Positions 1-8,487 of a stretch of DNA of 64,000 nucleotides are shown piece by piece. Below the pieces are notes generated by a model that saw only the letters and a program-made list of their open reading frames with translations, was not told where the DNA came from and ran no database searches. The stretch is taken from NCBI RefSeq assembly GCF_022095675.1, contig NZ_JAHYSG010000003.1:124001-188000 (forward strand), written 5' to 3'. Within the stretch, counting starts at the first letter, position 1. Each line of letters opens with the position of its first letter. The translations under genes and the position numbers were made by a program. This DNA comes from Dactylosporangium sp. AC04546 (GTDB lineage: Bacteria; Actinomycetota; Actinomycetes; Mycobacteriales; Micromonosporaceae).

Positions 1-918
1 GGACGCCTCGGTTTCCTGGACGGCGGTCTCGAACGCGCCGACCATGTTGATCGGCTGGGTGTCGCGGACCCGGACCAGGACCGCGTCGGGCAGGGTCCGG
101 TGGGCGAAGGTGTTCTGCTTGCCGGTCGGCACGCTGCGGGCGAACGCGGTGAGGAAGGCCTCGACGGCCGCACGGGTGGCGGCGGTGTCGCCGAGGGTCT
201 CGTGCAGCCGGTTCACGTCGACGGTGGCATACCGGTAGAGGGTGGAGGAGTTGAATTCGACGGTACCGATCATGCCGGCGCCCGTCTCGTCGGCGTCGTG
301 CTTGCGGTCGTCGACGGCGGTGAAGTAGTCGTACTCGTTGTCGACCGCGTGCACGCTGATGGCGTGCGCGACCTGGCAGGCGGCGTCGACGTTGATGTCG
401 GCCATGTCGGCGACCATCCGGCCGAACATGGCGATGTCAACGGAGTGTTCGGTGTTCGCGAGCGTCTTGAGCCGCCCCTTGTCGGGCGCGGTGCCGGCTC
501 GGGAGGCCTCGAGGGCCGCGGCGGCGATGTTGTCGAGCTGCCGGTGACTGAGGAACAGCAGATAGCTGGACTCGACATCCTTCGCCTCGCCCTTCTTCTT
601 CTCAGCCTTGGCGAGGCCGATCGCGGCGAACGCCTCGGCGGCCAGCGTGGATGCGGCCTCGTCGGTCAGTTGCGGGTCCAGCACCTTGATCCGGGCCGCG
701 AGCGACTCGCCGACACGCTTGGTGCGCTCACCGAGCTGCGAGCGGTCCAGCAGGTCCTTGAACGCGATCCGGATGGCGCGTTTCCACGCCTGGCTGGACA
801 CGCGGGCGCGACGGACGCCGCCGTAGGTGGCGGTCTTCGGGGAGCCGGTGTCGTCGCGGTTGAGGTTGCTCGGGGGCACGGTCTGCAGCGCGTACACGTC
901 GATGATGGTGCGGTTCAC
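1..918 (-). CDS. cas7e: Cas7e (Cse4/CasC), C-terminus outside window
   Basis: Backbone subunit of the type I-E Cascade complex; several copies line the crRNA. The first 306 residues are visible and the gene runs off the left edge. The N-terminus (NRTIIDVYALQTVPPSNLNRDD) and the early VRRARVSSQAWKRAIR segment are typical of Cse4/CasC. The GTG start overlaps the cse2 stop as GTGA, so the two are translationally coupled. The gene order cas3-cse1-cse2-cas7 is the standard I-E order, so cas5, cas6e, cas1 and cas2 are expected to the left, but that cannot be seen here. Confidence 0.95.
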   Translation of the reverse strand, partial: MNRTIIDVYALQTVPPSNLNRDDTGSPKTATYGGVRRARVSSQAWKRAIRIAFKDLLDRSQLGERTKRVGESLAARIKVLDPQLTDEAASTLAAEAFAAIGLAKAEKKKGEAKDVESSYLLFLSHRQLDNIAAAALEASRAGTAPDKGRLKTLANTEHSVDIAMFGRMVADMADINVDAACQVAHAISVHAVDNEYDYFTAVDDRKHDADETGAGMIGTVEFNSSTLYRYATVDVNRLHETLGDTAATRAAVEAFLTAFARSVPTGKQNTFAHRTLPDAVLVRVRDTQPINMVGAFETAVQETEAS

Positions 919-1631
919 TGGGCACGCTCCTCGGTCTCGTTGGCGGAGTCAGTGGGGTTGCCGGAGTCGTTGGTGTCGCCGGCCATCGGGCGGGTGCGGA
1001 AAAACTCGCGGCCCCACACGGCCTGGACGGTGGCCCGTCCGGAAGGTCGGCCGGGTGGCTGCCCGGCCGGCTGGCGCAGGGTGTAGAGGTCGTCGGCGAG
1101 CAGGCCGTAGTCGAGCGGGATCTGGTGTTCGCGCAGCATGGTGACGAGGCCGCGCAGGTGGTGGATGCTTTCGGCGTAGCTGGTGGCGGTGCCGAGCGCC
1201 GCGAACCGGCGCCGCACTCCTTCCGGGCTGACGCTCTTACGGACCAGGGCGGCGAGCGCGACACCGAGTCCACTGCCGCTGACGTGCATCCGCTCCCGGC
1301 GGGACTGCTGGTGCAGTGCGTACAGGGTGATCGCGTCGTGCACCGCGTACTCGGCGTCGTAGGCGTCGGTGTCGTTCCTCGGCCGGCCGCGCAGCAGCTC
1401 GTCGGGCACCGACAGGTACGTTCCCAGGGTGTAGTCGGATCCGGGGATGCGGCCGATGCCGCGGCGCAGGCGGGCGATCGCGCCGACCGCCTCGGGCACC
1501 GGCGGCTCATGCAGCACCTGTGCCTGCAGTTTGCCGACTATTGCGGCGACGTGGTCACCCAGGGCCCGGCGGGGCCGGGTCGGAGCTTTGCGTGCCGGCG
1601 CGTTCGGCCGGTCGGTCGCTGCCGTGGTCAC
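915..1631 (-). CDS. cse2: Cse2 (CasB/Cas11), small subunit of Cascade
   Basis: Small all-helical subunit of type I-E Cascade, present as a dimer that stabilises the R-loop. The protein is about 238 aa, mostly helical, with conserved-looking segments LRRGIGRIPGSDYTLGTYL, RERMHVSGSGLGVALA and LRGLVTMLREHQIPLDYGLLA. A longer open frame runs upstream into cse1, but the GTG at 1631 overlaps the cse1 stop as GTGA, matching the coupling seen at the next junction, so this start is preferred. The first 20 residues are a low-complexity Ala/Pro/Arg stretch and the last 30 a Thr/Asn/Glu-rich tail. It lies between cse1 and cas7e in an overlapping operon. Confidence 0.92.
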   Translation of the reverse strand: MTTAATDRPNAPARKAPTRPRRALGDHVAAIVGKLQAQVLHEPPVPEAVGAIARLRRGIGRIPGSDYTLGTYLSVPDELLRGRPRNDTDAYDAEYAVHDAITLYALHQQSRRERMHVSGSGLGVALAALVRKSVSPEGVRRRFAALGTATSYAESIHHLRGLVTMLREHQIPLDYGLLADDLYTLRQPAGQPPGRPSGRATVQAVWGREFFRTRPMAGDTNDSGNPTDSANETEERAQ

Positions 1632-3295
1632 TGCGGTACCTCCTCGTGCTGGTGCGTTCGGTCGACGGCCATCGGCAGCGCCTTGGCCAGGCTGCGCAGG
1701 AACCACACCTCGGCCTGGGAGGTGGAGTAGTGGACCTCGACACCGTTGCGGTCCTCGACGAGACGACCGACCCACGCGTCCGGTCCGGCCGCAGCGACCA
1801 GGTCGTCACCGATCCGCCGGACGGCCCTCCGGACCAGCCGCTGCCACGTGGTGCGCACGTCGGCCAGGTCGCTGGCCGGGCCGAGTCCGGCCAGCCAGTC
1901 GCGGAACAATCGGTCGAGAAGGCTGTACGCGTCCTCGGCAGCGCGGTCGGCCGCGCCGGTCTCCGTGCCGGAGCCGCCGGCGGCACGCACCAGATTGGCT
2001 GCGAGGGTCCGCAGCACCCTGACCGCGGCGTCGGCGTCGGCGGCGGCATCCAATGCGGCGGTACGCAATGGCGACTGCTCGTCGGCGAGGAGGACGTTCA
2101 TGGTCAGCGAGTCGCCGTAGACCTCGTCGACGACCGCGTTCTGGGTGCCGTAGGTGACGCTCACCGCTCGGTGCAGCACCCGACGGTCCGGCTCGACGAC
2201 GCCGGTGACGGTGAGACGGGCCAGCCACTGCTGTACGAGCGGGGACAGCCGCTGCTGAGGCTCGCTGCCGGGCGGCGGTGCCGGCGGCAGCAGGGTGTGC
2301 AGGCCCCGCCACAACGCCCGGGTGTGATCGTGCGGCCGGGGCAGGTAGACCGGGACGCGCTTCTGCTGCTTCTCGCGCGGTCCGCTGCGGCCCCAGACAC
2401 TCATCGGCTCCAGCCGGTGGCGATCCTGCCAGTCGATCGGGTCCCCGTTGGAGATCATGGCGCCGGTGATCCCGGCGCGGTCGCCGAACAGCCGGATCCG
2501 GCGTGACTGCCACGTGTACAGGCCGAGGACCCCGTACGGGCCTCGGGTCTTCTCCGACTCCTCGACAGCGGTCTGCGGTGGCCGCTCCCAGGCCGGCAGG
2601 TCGAGCTCGTCGGCGGCCCGCCAGTCCGGCGCGACGGGTATGAGATTGAGCAGCAGGGTTTCCCGCAGTGATGCGCCCTCCAGGTAGACCCCGCCGAGCG
2701 CACCCGCCGACGCGACGCCCAAGGGGTAGCCCCTGCCGCTCTTGACCCGGGGATCGCCGACAGCGCCGGTCTTGATGCCGGACGGGTCGAACGCCTGGCA
2801 GTGCACGAGCCACCGGGCCGCCTCGGCCGGTGAGATCGACTCGATGCCGGTCCCGGCCCGTGCGGTCAGGAACTGCATGCGATTGGGCACATCGGCGATC
2901 AGCCGCTCCAGACCGTACGTGTTGTCCTTCTCGGCGCGCAGGCCGGCGACCTGGTAGAATGGCTCGTCGGGGTGGAGCAGGTCGAAGCGGTGCCGGAACT
3001 CGCCGAGGTAGTCGGTGATGTCGGGCAGCGGTAGCCGGTCGTCGCGCCACAGCGCACGCCACGCGGCCTCGCCGACCGGGCCGTCGGTCGCGCGGTGCAG
3101 GATCGCGAGCGCCAGCCGCAGTAGCGCGAAGGTCTGCGACGGCAGCTCACAGGCGATCATGCGCAACTTCGGGGCCTCCTCGAACAGGCCGAGCAGCGAC
3201 ACGTCGCGGCGCTGTCCGGCGGCATCCAGCACCGGGACCCACGCCTCGTCCAGCAACAAGAACCCGGCGGGATGCGGTGAGCCGGTCACGGTCAC
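1628..3295 (-). CDS. cse1: Cse1 (CasA/Cas8e), large subunit of Cascade
   Basis: Large subunit of type I-E Cascade, which reads the PAM and recruits Cas3. At 555 aa the length is normal for Cse1. The N-terminal pattern FLLLDEAWVPVLDAAGQRRDVSL, followed by LLGLFEEAP and LPSQTFALLRLALAILHRA, is characteristic of the family. FYQVAGLRAEK and the later YTWQSRRIRLFGD also fit. The start is GTG at 3295, 21 nt downstream of the cas3 stop. The 3' end overlaps cse2 by GTGA. No frameshift is seen, so the complex appears intact as far as the window shows. Confidence 0.95.
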   Translation of the reverse strand: MTVTGSPHPAGFLLLDEAWVPVLDAAGQRRDVSLLGLFEEAPKLRMIACELPSQTFALLRLALAILHRATDGPVGEAAWRALWRDDRLPLPDITDYLGEFRHRFDLLHPDEPFYQVAGLRAEKDNTYGLERLIADVPNRMQFLTARAGTGIESISPAEAARWLVHCQAFDPSGIKTGAVGDPRVKSGRGYPLGVASAGALGGVYLEGASLRETLLLNLIPVAPDWRAADELDLPAWERPPQTAVEESEKTRGPYGVLGLYTWQSRRIRLFGDRAGITGAMISNGDPIDWQDRHRLEPMSVWGRSGPREKQQKRVPVYLPRPHDHTRALWRGLHTLLPPAPPPGSEPQQRLSPLVQQWLARLTVTGVVEPDRRVLHRAVSVTYGTQNAVVDEVYGDSLTMNVLLADEQSPLRTAALDAAADADAAVRVLRTLAANLVRAAGGSGTETGAADRAAEDAYSLLDRLFRDWLAGLGPASDLADVRTTWQRLVRRAVRRIGDDLVAAAGPDAWVGRLVEDRNGVEVHYSTSQAEVWFLRSLAKALPMAVDRTHQHEEVPQ

Positions 3296-3316
3296 ACCTC
3301 CTCTTGGTGGGTTGGG

Positions 3317-6163
3317 TCAGACGGCGCGTTCGACGCGCAGCCCTTCGTGCGGGTCGTAGTGCAATGCGAAGTCCGCCACGGTGGCGGTGCCGTCGGTGTC
3401 GACGTCGAGGACGAGCTCGCCGGCCAGCCACGCGCTGTCCTGCCAGGTGCTGAGGTCGATGCGTTGTTCGAGAGCGGCGATGACGTCGTCGATGACCTCC
3501 GGGGCGGTCATCGTGCGGGGCAGCGGCAGGGTGCAGCGGGCGATCTGCCGCGGCAGCGGCCACCGTGGGACGCTGTCGGTCGGCACCGCCACGCCGCCCC
3601 CGTCGATCCAGGGCGGCATCACCAGGCCGTCCGGGGTGCGGACCAGCAGCAGGACGTCGAGGGTTTCGCCGTCGGTGTCGCGGACGTGACCGCGGGCGGT
3701 GCGCTCATCGGGGTTGCCGACGCCACCGGTGAGCCAGTTGATCAGCGATGCGCCGGGCTCCCCCGGCTCGGCGAGCCGGAAGCCGTCCGCCTTCAGACTC
3801 TTGGCGGTCGTCTCCTCCTCCGCCCGTGCCTGGGCCTCGGCCATTGCCGGCTGCCAGGCGGGTGGACCGACCGGTGTGTCGCCGTAGGCGGCCTGGGTGA
3901 GGGGTGCGATGTCGGCTGGCAGCCGCAGCGCTTCGCCGTCCAGATGTGGCAGCAGTACGGCGGCCGCCCGCAGCAGCGCTGAGGTTTGATAGACACGGCG
4001 CGAGCCCGGGACGGGCTGTGGCGGTTCGGTGGTCCAGTCGGCGCCGGTGATCCAGCAGGTGGGTGCGGTGAGCCGGGCTGGACGTCCGGTGCGGGAGTGG
4101 CGGTGCAGCCGGCCGATGCGCTGAAGGATCAGGTCGACCGGGGCGAGGTCGGTGACGAGCAGGTCGAAGTCGATGTCGAGGGACTGCTCGGCGACCTGGC
4201 TGGCGACGACGACGTGCCGGTGCGGCCGGGCGGCGGTGCCGGGCGGCCCGAACGTCTCGCGCAGCCAGCGGTCTTTCGCGGCGCGGTCGACGGCCATGAA
4301 CCGGGAGTGCGCAACCGCCACCGGTGTGTCGGGTCCGAGGGCGGCACGCAGGTCGGCGGCGGTCTGCTGGACGCGGGCGACGGTGTTGCGTACGACCAGG
4401 GCGCAGCCGCCGTCGGCGAGTCGTTCGCGGAGCAGCTCGGCCAGGGCGGCTGGGTCGTCGTCGAGCCGGTGGAGCTGAACGGTGGCGCCGCGGCCGGAGT
4501 CGGCGCAGGTGGTCGCGGTGGCGCCGCGTTCGGCGGCGGAGACGGTGACCAGTGGGTAGCGCAGGTCGGTGCGCAGCGGCGCGTACGGGTCGATCTTTGG
4601 TTTGCCGCGGTCCCGCCATCCGGGTTTGGGGGGTGGTCCGAGCCTCCCGCGGTCGTAGGCCTCCATGAGTTCTGCCCGGCGCTGCGCGGGCAGGGTCGCG
4701 GACAGCACCACGACTGGGACGCCGTAGCCGCCGAGCCATTGCAGGGCGCGGTCGAGGAAGCGGCCCATGAAGACGTCGTAGGCGTGTGCCTCGTCGATGA
4801 TGACGACCTTGCCGGCCAGGCCGAGGTGGCGCAGCACGAGGTGTTTGCTGCGGAGCGCGGCGAAGAGCAGCTGATCGATGGTGCCGACGACGAAGCTGGA
4901 CAGCAGGGCGCGTTTGCCGCCGGCGAACCAGGCGTGGACACCGAGATCGGTGCCGCCGGCGTCCTGCGCGATGCTGCTGGGCAGGGGGCGGTGCCGCAGG
5001 CGGTCGTATTCGGTGTTGAGGGCGGCTTTGCCGTGAGCGAGTCGGACGTCGCGTTCGCCGCGGCCGGTGTCGGCGTCGGGCAGCCGCTGCAGCCAGGACA
5101 GCATGCGCCCGAACATGGCGTCGCTGGTGGCCCGGGTGGGCAGCGCCAGGTAGCAGCCGGACGCCGAGGTCCGCCGGGCGAGGATCTCGGCTGCGGCCAG
5201 GGCGGCTTCGGTCTTTCCCTCGCCCATCGCCGCTTCGACGATCATCATGCCGGGTGCCGGCATGGTTTCGGCGAGTTCGGCGACGGTGCGCTGGACCGGT
5301 CGGGGTGCCGCGCCGGGTGGCAGGTCGAACCGGGCGGCGAAGAGCTCGTCGACGCCGGGCGGTGTGGGTGCGGGCGTCCAGGGTGTGGGCAGGGCGAGGT
5401 GGTCCCAGCCGATACGCAGCCGGTCGTCGTCGGTGCTGGCCAGCAGGTACGGGAAAAGCTCCTCGTCGCTGGCGATCCAGTCGGCGGTGATGACGAGGCC
5501 GGTGAGGGCGGCCTGGACCGGCTGCGACAGTGGGGCCTGGTCCCAGTCGGTGAGGCGGTCGCCGGCGCCGGACCGCTCGGCCATCCAGGCCAGCAGTTCC
5601 CGCTGGACGTCTTGCCAGGCGGGGTCGCCGAGCAGGTACAGGCGGCTCTGCACGCCTTGAAGCAGCTCGTCGGTGGGCGGGATGCCGTGATGGCCGCCGA
5701 CGACGACGGCGTAGGGGTGAGGGTCGGCCCAGCCTTGGTCGTTGAGCCAGTCGGCGAGCACGACATGGCCGGCGGCGGCGTGCGGCGCGAATCGCCGGTC
5801 GGCCTCGATCAGCGGGGCCTGGAAGGTCAGGCCCCGGTCGCGCATCCGGCGCGCGTACGGCTGGCTCTGGATGGCGAAGGCGGGGGTGGCCTTGCCGATG
5901 TCGTGGACGCCGGCGAGGAAGACGGCGAGTGTGCGGCCGTCGCGGTCGCCGCCGGGCAGTTCGTTGGCGATGCGGCGGCGGACGGCGGGGCTGAGCCAGT
6001 GGTCCCAGAGACGGCCGGCGACGTCGGCGGAGTCGGCGAGGTGCCGCCACAGCGGCAGCCAGCCGACCGGGGCTGTGCCGGTGCGATCCGTCTTGCCCCA
6101 CGCCGAGCGGGCTGCGTCGCTCAGCGGCGGCCCGCCTGTGGTCCTGGTGCTCATGAGCGTCAC
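3317..6163 (-). CDS. cas3: Cas3 HD nuclease-helicase, type I-E
   Basis: Effector nuclease-helicase recruited by Cascade to unwind and degrade target DNA. An N-terminal HD domain shows the His-Asp pair in GVHDIGKATPAF near residue 85, a downstream HAAAGH and GGHHGIPP. The SF2 helicase follows: Walker A GEGKT near residue 311, DEAH near 454 (VIIDEAHAYD), motif III VLSATLP, and motif V/VI EQSLDIDFDLLVTD and QRIGRLHRH. All catalytic motifs look intact. The GTG at 6163 overlaps the stop of the upstream helicase gene as GTGA, like other junctions in this operon. An ATG at 6154 (945 aa) is the alternative start. Confidence 0.95.
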   Translation of the reverse strand: MTLMSTRTTGGPPLSDAARSAWGKTDRTGTAPVGWLPLWRHLADSADVAGRLWDHWLSPAVRRRIANELPGGDRDGRTLAVFLAGVHDIGKATPAFAIQSQPYARRMRDRGLTFQAPLIEADRRFAPHAAAGHVVLADWLNDQGWADPHPYAVVVGGHHGIPPTDELLQGVQSRLYLLGDPAWQDVQRELLAWMAERSGAGDRLTDWDQAPLSQPVQAALTGLVITADWIASDEELFPYLLASTDDDRLRIGWDHLALPTPWTPAPTPPGVDELFAARFDLPPGAAPRPVQRTVAELAETMPAPGMMIVEAAMGEGKTEAALAAAEILARRTSASGCYLALPTRATSDAMFGRMLSWLQRLPDADTGRGERDVRLAHGKAALNTEYDRLRHRPLPSSIAQDAGGTDLGVHAWFAGGKRALLSSFVVGTIDQLLFAALRSKHLVLRHLGLAGKVVIIDEAHAYDVFMGRFLDRALQWLGGYGVPVVVLSATLPAQRRAELMEAYDRGRLGPPPKPGWRDRGKPKIDPYAPLRTDLRYPLVTVSAAERGATATTCADSGRGATVQLHRLDDDPAALAELLRERLADGGCALVVRNTVARVQQTAADLRAALGPDTPVAVAHSRFMAVDRAAKDRWLRETFGPPGTAARPHRHVVVASQVAEQSLDIDFDLLVTDLAPVDLILQRIGRLHRHSRTGRPARLTAPTCWITGADWTTEPPQPVPGSRRVYQTSALLRAAAVLLPHLDGEALRLPADIAPLTQAAYGDTPVGPPAWQPAMAEAQARAEEETTAKSLKADGFRLAEPGEPGASLINWLTGGVGNPDERTARGHVRDTDGETLDVLLLVRTPDGLVMPPWIDGGGVAVPTDSVPRWPLPRQIARCTLPLPRTMTAPEVIDDVIAALEQRIDLSTWQDSAWLAGELVLDVDTDGTATVADFALHYDPHEGLRVERAV

Positions 6164-8319
6164 GACGCCGCCCTGGCCGGTGCGACCGGAGTCCCCGGTG
6201 CAGACCTGGTAGGTAGCAGGGTGCTGGGGGCGCCGCTGTGCGACAGGTACAGCACGTCGCGGGCCCGGGTCATCGCGACGAACAACAGGCACCGCTCCCG
6301 CTGCAGGTCCTGGCGATGGGCGTGCGGGTCGTCGGCGGCCGAGGTGACCGCGTTCGGAGCGGGCAGCACTCCGGCGTCAAGGCCGACGACGGCGAGGCAG
6401 CGGAACTCCAGGCCCTTCATGCCGTGCATGGTCGCGACGCGGACACCGATGACGCCGCGCTTGTCGTCGGCGACGTCGATGTTGGCGTCCTGCAGCGTGC
6501 GGCTGACGACGTCGACGACGCGGCCGGTGCGGGCGGCGACGCCGATGGCGTGTGGTTCGACGCCCTGGTCGAGCCAAGTGCCGACCTGCTCGATGAGCGC
6601 GTCGAGCTCCCCGTCGCGGTCCGTGTGGGTGGTGATGCGGGGGATGCCGCCGTGGGTGACGGCGCGGTATCCGCGCAGCGTGTCGTGTTCGTCGTCAAGG
6701 CCGACGGTGTCGTCGCCGCTGAGCACGCGCACCGACAGGTCGAGGATCTCGTGGGTGGTGCGGTAGTTGACGGTGAGGCGCCGGGTCCGGCCCCGGACCT
6801 GGATGCCGACCTGCGCGAGCGAGACCTGGTTGTCGTAGATGCGCTGGTAGGGGTCGGCGAGCAGGAACATGTCGTTGGGTCCGGGGGCGACGAGAGCACG
6901 TAGCAGCCGCCATTGCGCGGGGTGCAGGTCCTGGCCTTCGTCCACCACGAGGTGGCGGTACGGGGCGGGTCCGGTGCCGGCGATGGCGGCGGCCTCGTCG
7001 GCGAGCTGGGTGTGGATGCGCAGACCGCGGGCGGTCATCTGGTCGACGACGGCCTGGACCGCGGTCCACACCTGGTCGCGGTGCGCGGCCCGCAGCCCTT
7101 CGCCCCGGCCGGTGCGGGCGGCGTCGCGGTACGCGTCGACGGTGGCCAGCCCTTGGGCCAGGATCACCTGTTCCCACTCGCGGCGCAGGAACGCGCCGCT
7201 GTACTTTGTGATCTTTCCGGCGCGGTTCTGGTACGTCGGACCCGCAGCCGCGGCCGCGGCCCACAGCGGGTCCAGTACCTCGTCGCCGCCGATCGTGAAC
7301 TTCTTGCGCCGGCCACGGGTGACGATGTCGTACGCCAGCCGGTCGATGCTGATCACGTCGATGCGGGCGCGAACCGCCGGCGTGTCGCACAGGCGGTCCA
7401 GCTGACGGTCGAGTGCCTCGGCGAGCGCGCGAGTGAACGTGGTCAGGAGCACCTTGCCGCCGTCGTCCGGCAGCCGGCCGGCGAGGAACACGGCGCGGTG
7501 CAGGCCGGTGACGGTCTTGCCGGTACCAGCGCTGCCGGTCAGCAGGGCCGGGCCGCTGTAGACGTCGCGGTAGGCGACGTCACGCTGCGTCGGATGCAGG
7601 AACGTCCGCCACAGGTCGAACGGGTGCTCCAGGATGGCGGCGAGCTCGATCGGGCCGTTGACGAACGCGATCCGGTCCGGCGTCCGGCGGGCGGCCGCCG
7701 CGAGGTCGTGCGGGTCGACGTCGCCGGGCTCTTCGCCGAGCATGACCAGCCCGGATACCTCGCGCCAGATCTCGTCGGCGGGCAGGCCGGCGGCGAAGCC
7801 GGTCAGTGCCGTGCGCTGCGTCTCGGGCAGCAGTTTGCAGAGGCTGAGCAGCTGCGGTTCGCTGTTGACTCGGCGCAGCAGCGGGATGAGGTCGGGGTCC
7901 ACGCCCAGCCGGGTCAGTTCGGCGCCGGGCACGTGGTCGAGCACCCCGGCTGGTGCAGTGGCGGGCAGGTCGCTGGCGAACGCCTCGATGCCTTCCTGGT
8001 CACGGTCCTCGAGGATGCCGAGTGCGTGGTTGACCGTGAAGAGCCGGGTGGTGGCGTAGTGGTTGGCGTCGTCGTGCGGCAGGACGTCCTTGAGCAGGAA
8101 CCTGGCGCCGCCAAGCGCGACGACGATGCCGCGATAGAAGTTGTTGACGCGGAACGTCCGCACGTTCGGATCCCGGGCGCCGGTCAGTTTCTCCAGGTGC
8201 AGGCCGGCGTGCGTGTGCTCGGCGAACTTGCCGATCGCCGCGAACACGGCCCGCTGCACGGCCCGGGGCAGCGCCCCGTAACGCGGCAGAAAGTCTCGAT
8301 CGATGGCCAGCTCGGCCAT
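6160..8319 (-). CDS. UvrD/Rep-like SF1 helicase with RelE-like N-terminus
   Basis: Predicted superfamily 1A DNA helicase of 719 aa. The first 90 residues resemble a RelE/ParE fold: HLEKLTGARDPNVRTFRVN, YRGIVVALGG, then FLLKDVLPHDDANHYA. Such domains sit at the front of a known class of actinobacterial UvrD-like proteins. The helicase motifs follow: Walker A GSAGTGKTV near residue 262, Walker B VVDEGQD, VNYRTT, and the C-terminal ATMHGMKGLEFRCLAVVGLD and VAMTRARD. The ATG at 8319 has GGGGGAG just upstream. It is the first gene of the operon leading into cas3, joined by a GTGA overlap, and divergent from the kinase. Substrate and role in interference are unknown. Confidence 0.85.
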   Translation of the reverse strand: MAELAIDRDFLPRYGALPRAVQRAVFAAIGKFAEHTHAGLHLEKLTGARDPNVRTFRVNNFYRGIVVALGGARFLLKDVLPHDDANHYATTRLFTVNHALGILEDRDQEGIEAFASDLPATAPAGVLDHVPGAELTRLGVDPDLIPLLRRVNSEPQLLSLCKLLPETQRTALTGFAAGLPADEIWREVSGLVMLGEEPGDVDPHDLAAAARRTPDRIAFVNGPIELAAILEHPFDLWRTFLHPTQRDVAYRDVYSGPALLTGSAGTGKTVTGLHRAVFLAGRLPDDGGKVLLTTFTRALAEALDRQLDRLCDTPAVRARIDVISIDRLAYDIVTRGRRKKFTIGGDEVLDPLWAAAAAAGPTYQNRAGKITKYSGAFLRREWEQVILAQGLATVDAYRDAARTGRGEGLRAAHRDQVWTAVQAVVDQMTARGLRIHTQLADEAAAIAGTGPAPYRHLVVDEGQDLHPAQWRLLRALVAPGPNDMFLLADPYQRIYDNQVSLAQVGIQVRGRTRRLTVNYRTTHEILDLSVRVLSGDDTVGLDDEHDTLRGYRAVTHGGIPRITTHTDRDGELDALIEQVGTWLDQGVEPHAIGVAARTGRVVDVVSRTLQDANIDVADDKRGVIGVRVATMHGMKGLEFRCLAVVGLDAGVLPAPNAVTSAADDPHAHRQDLQRERCLLFVAMTRARDVLYLSHSGAPSTLLPTRSAPGTPVAPARAAS

Positions 8320-8371
8320 GCCGTCACTCCCCCATCCGTCCGGCCTCCGGTCACGTCGACCGTGCGACAAT

Positions 8372-8417
8372 ATTGTGAACATAGACCACACGCAAACTCA
8401 ATATGGATATCGTTCAC
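8372..8417. promoter_or_regulatory. Candidate shared operator/promoter, copy 1
   Basis: Divergent control region between the helicase-cas operon and the kinase. GTGAAC (8375-8380) and GTTCAC (8412-8417) form inverted half-sites separated by exactly 31 nt. The left half extends as ATTGTGAACATAGACCACA. The same half-sites at the same spacing occur at 10651-10693 before the methyltransferase. TTGTGA at 8374 could serve as a -35 element for the kinase, with CAATAT near 8399 as a -10. Which protein binds is unknown. Confidence 0.55.
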
Positions 8418-8487
8418 GAACCAATGTCCGATGGGCGATCCACCGAACAGCCGTTGCACTCCGGCTGGCGCTGCAGTTCCCGGTACA

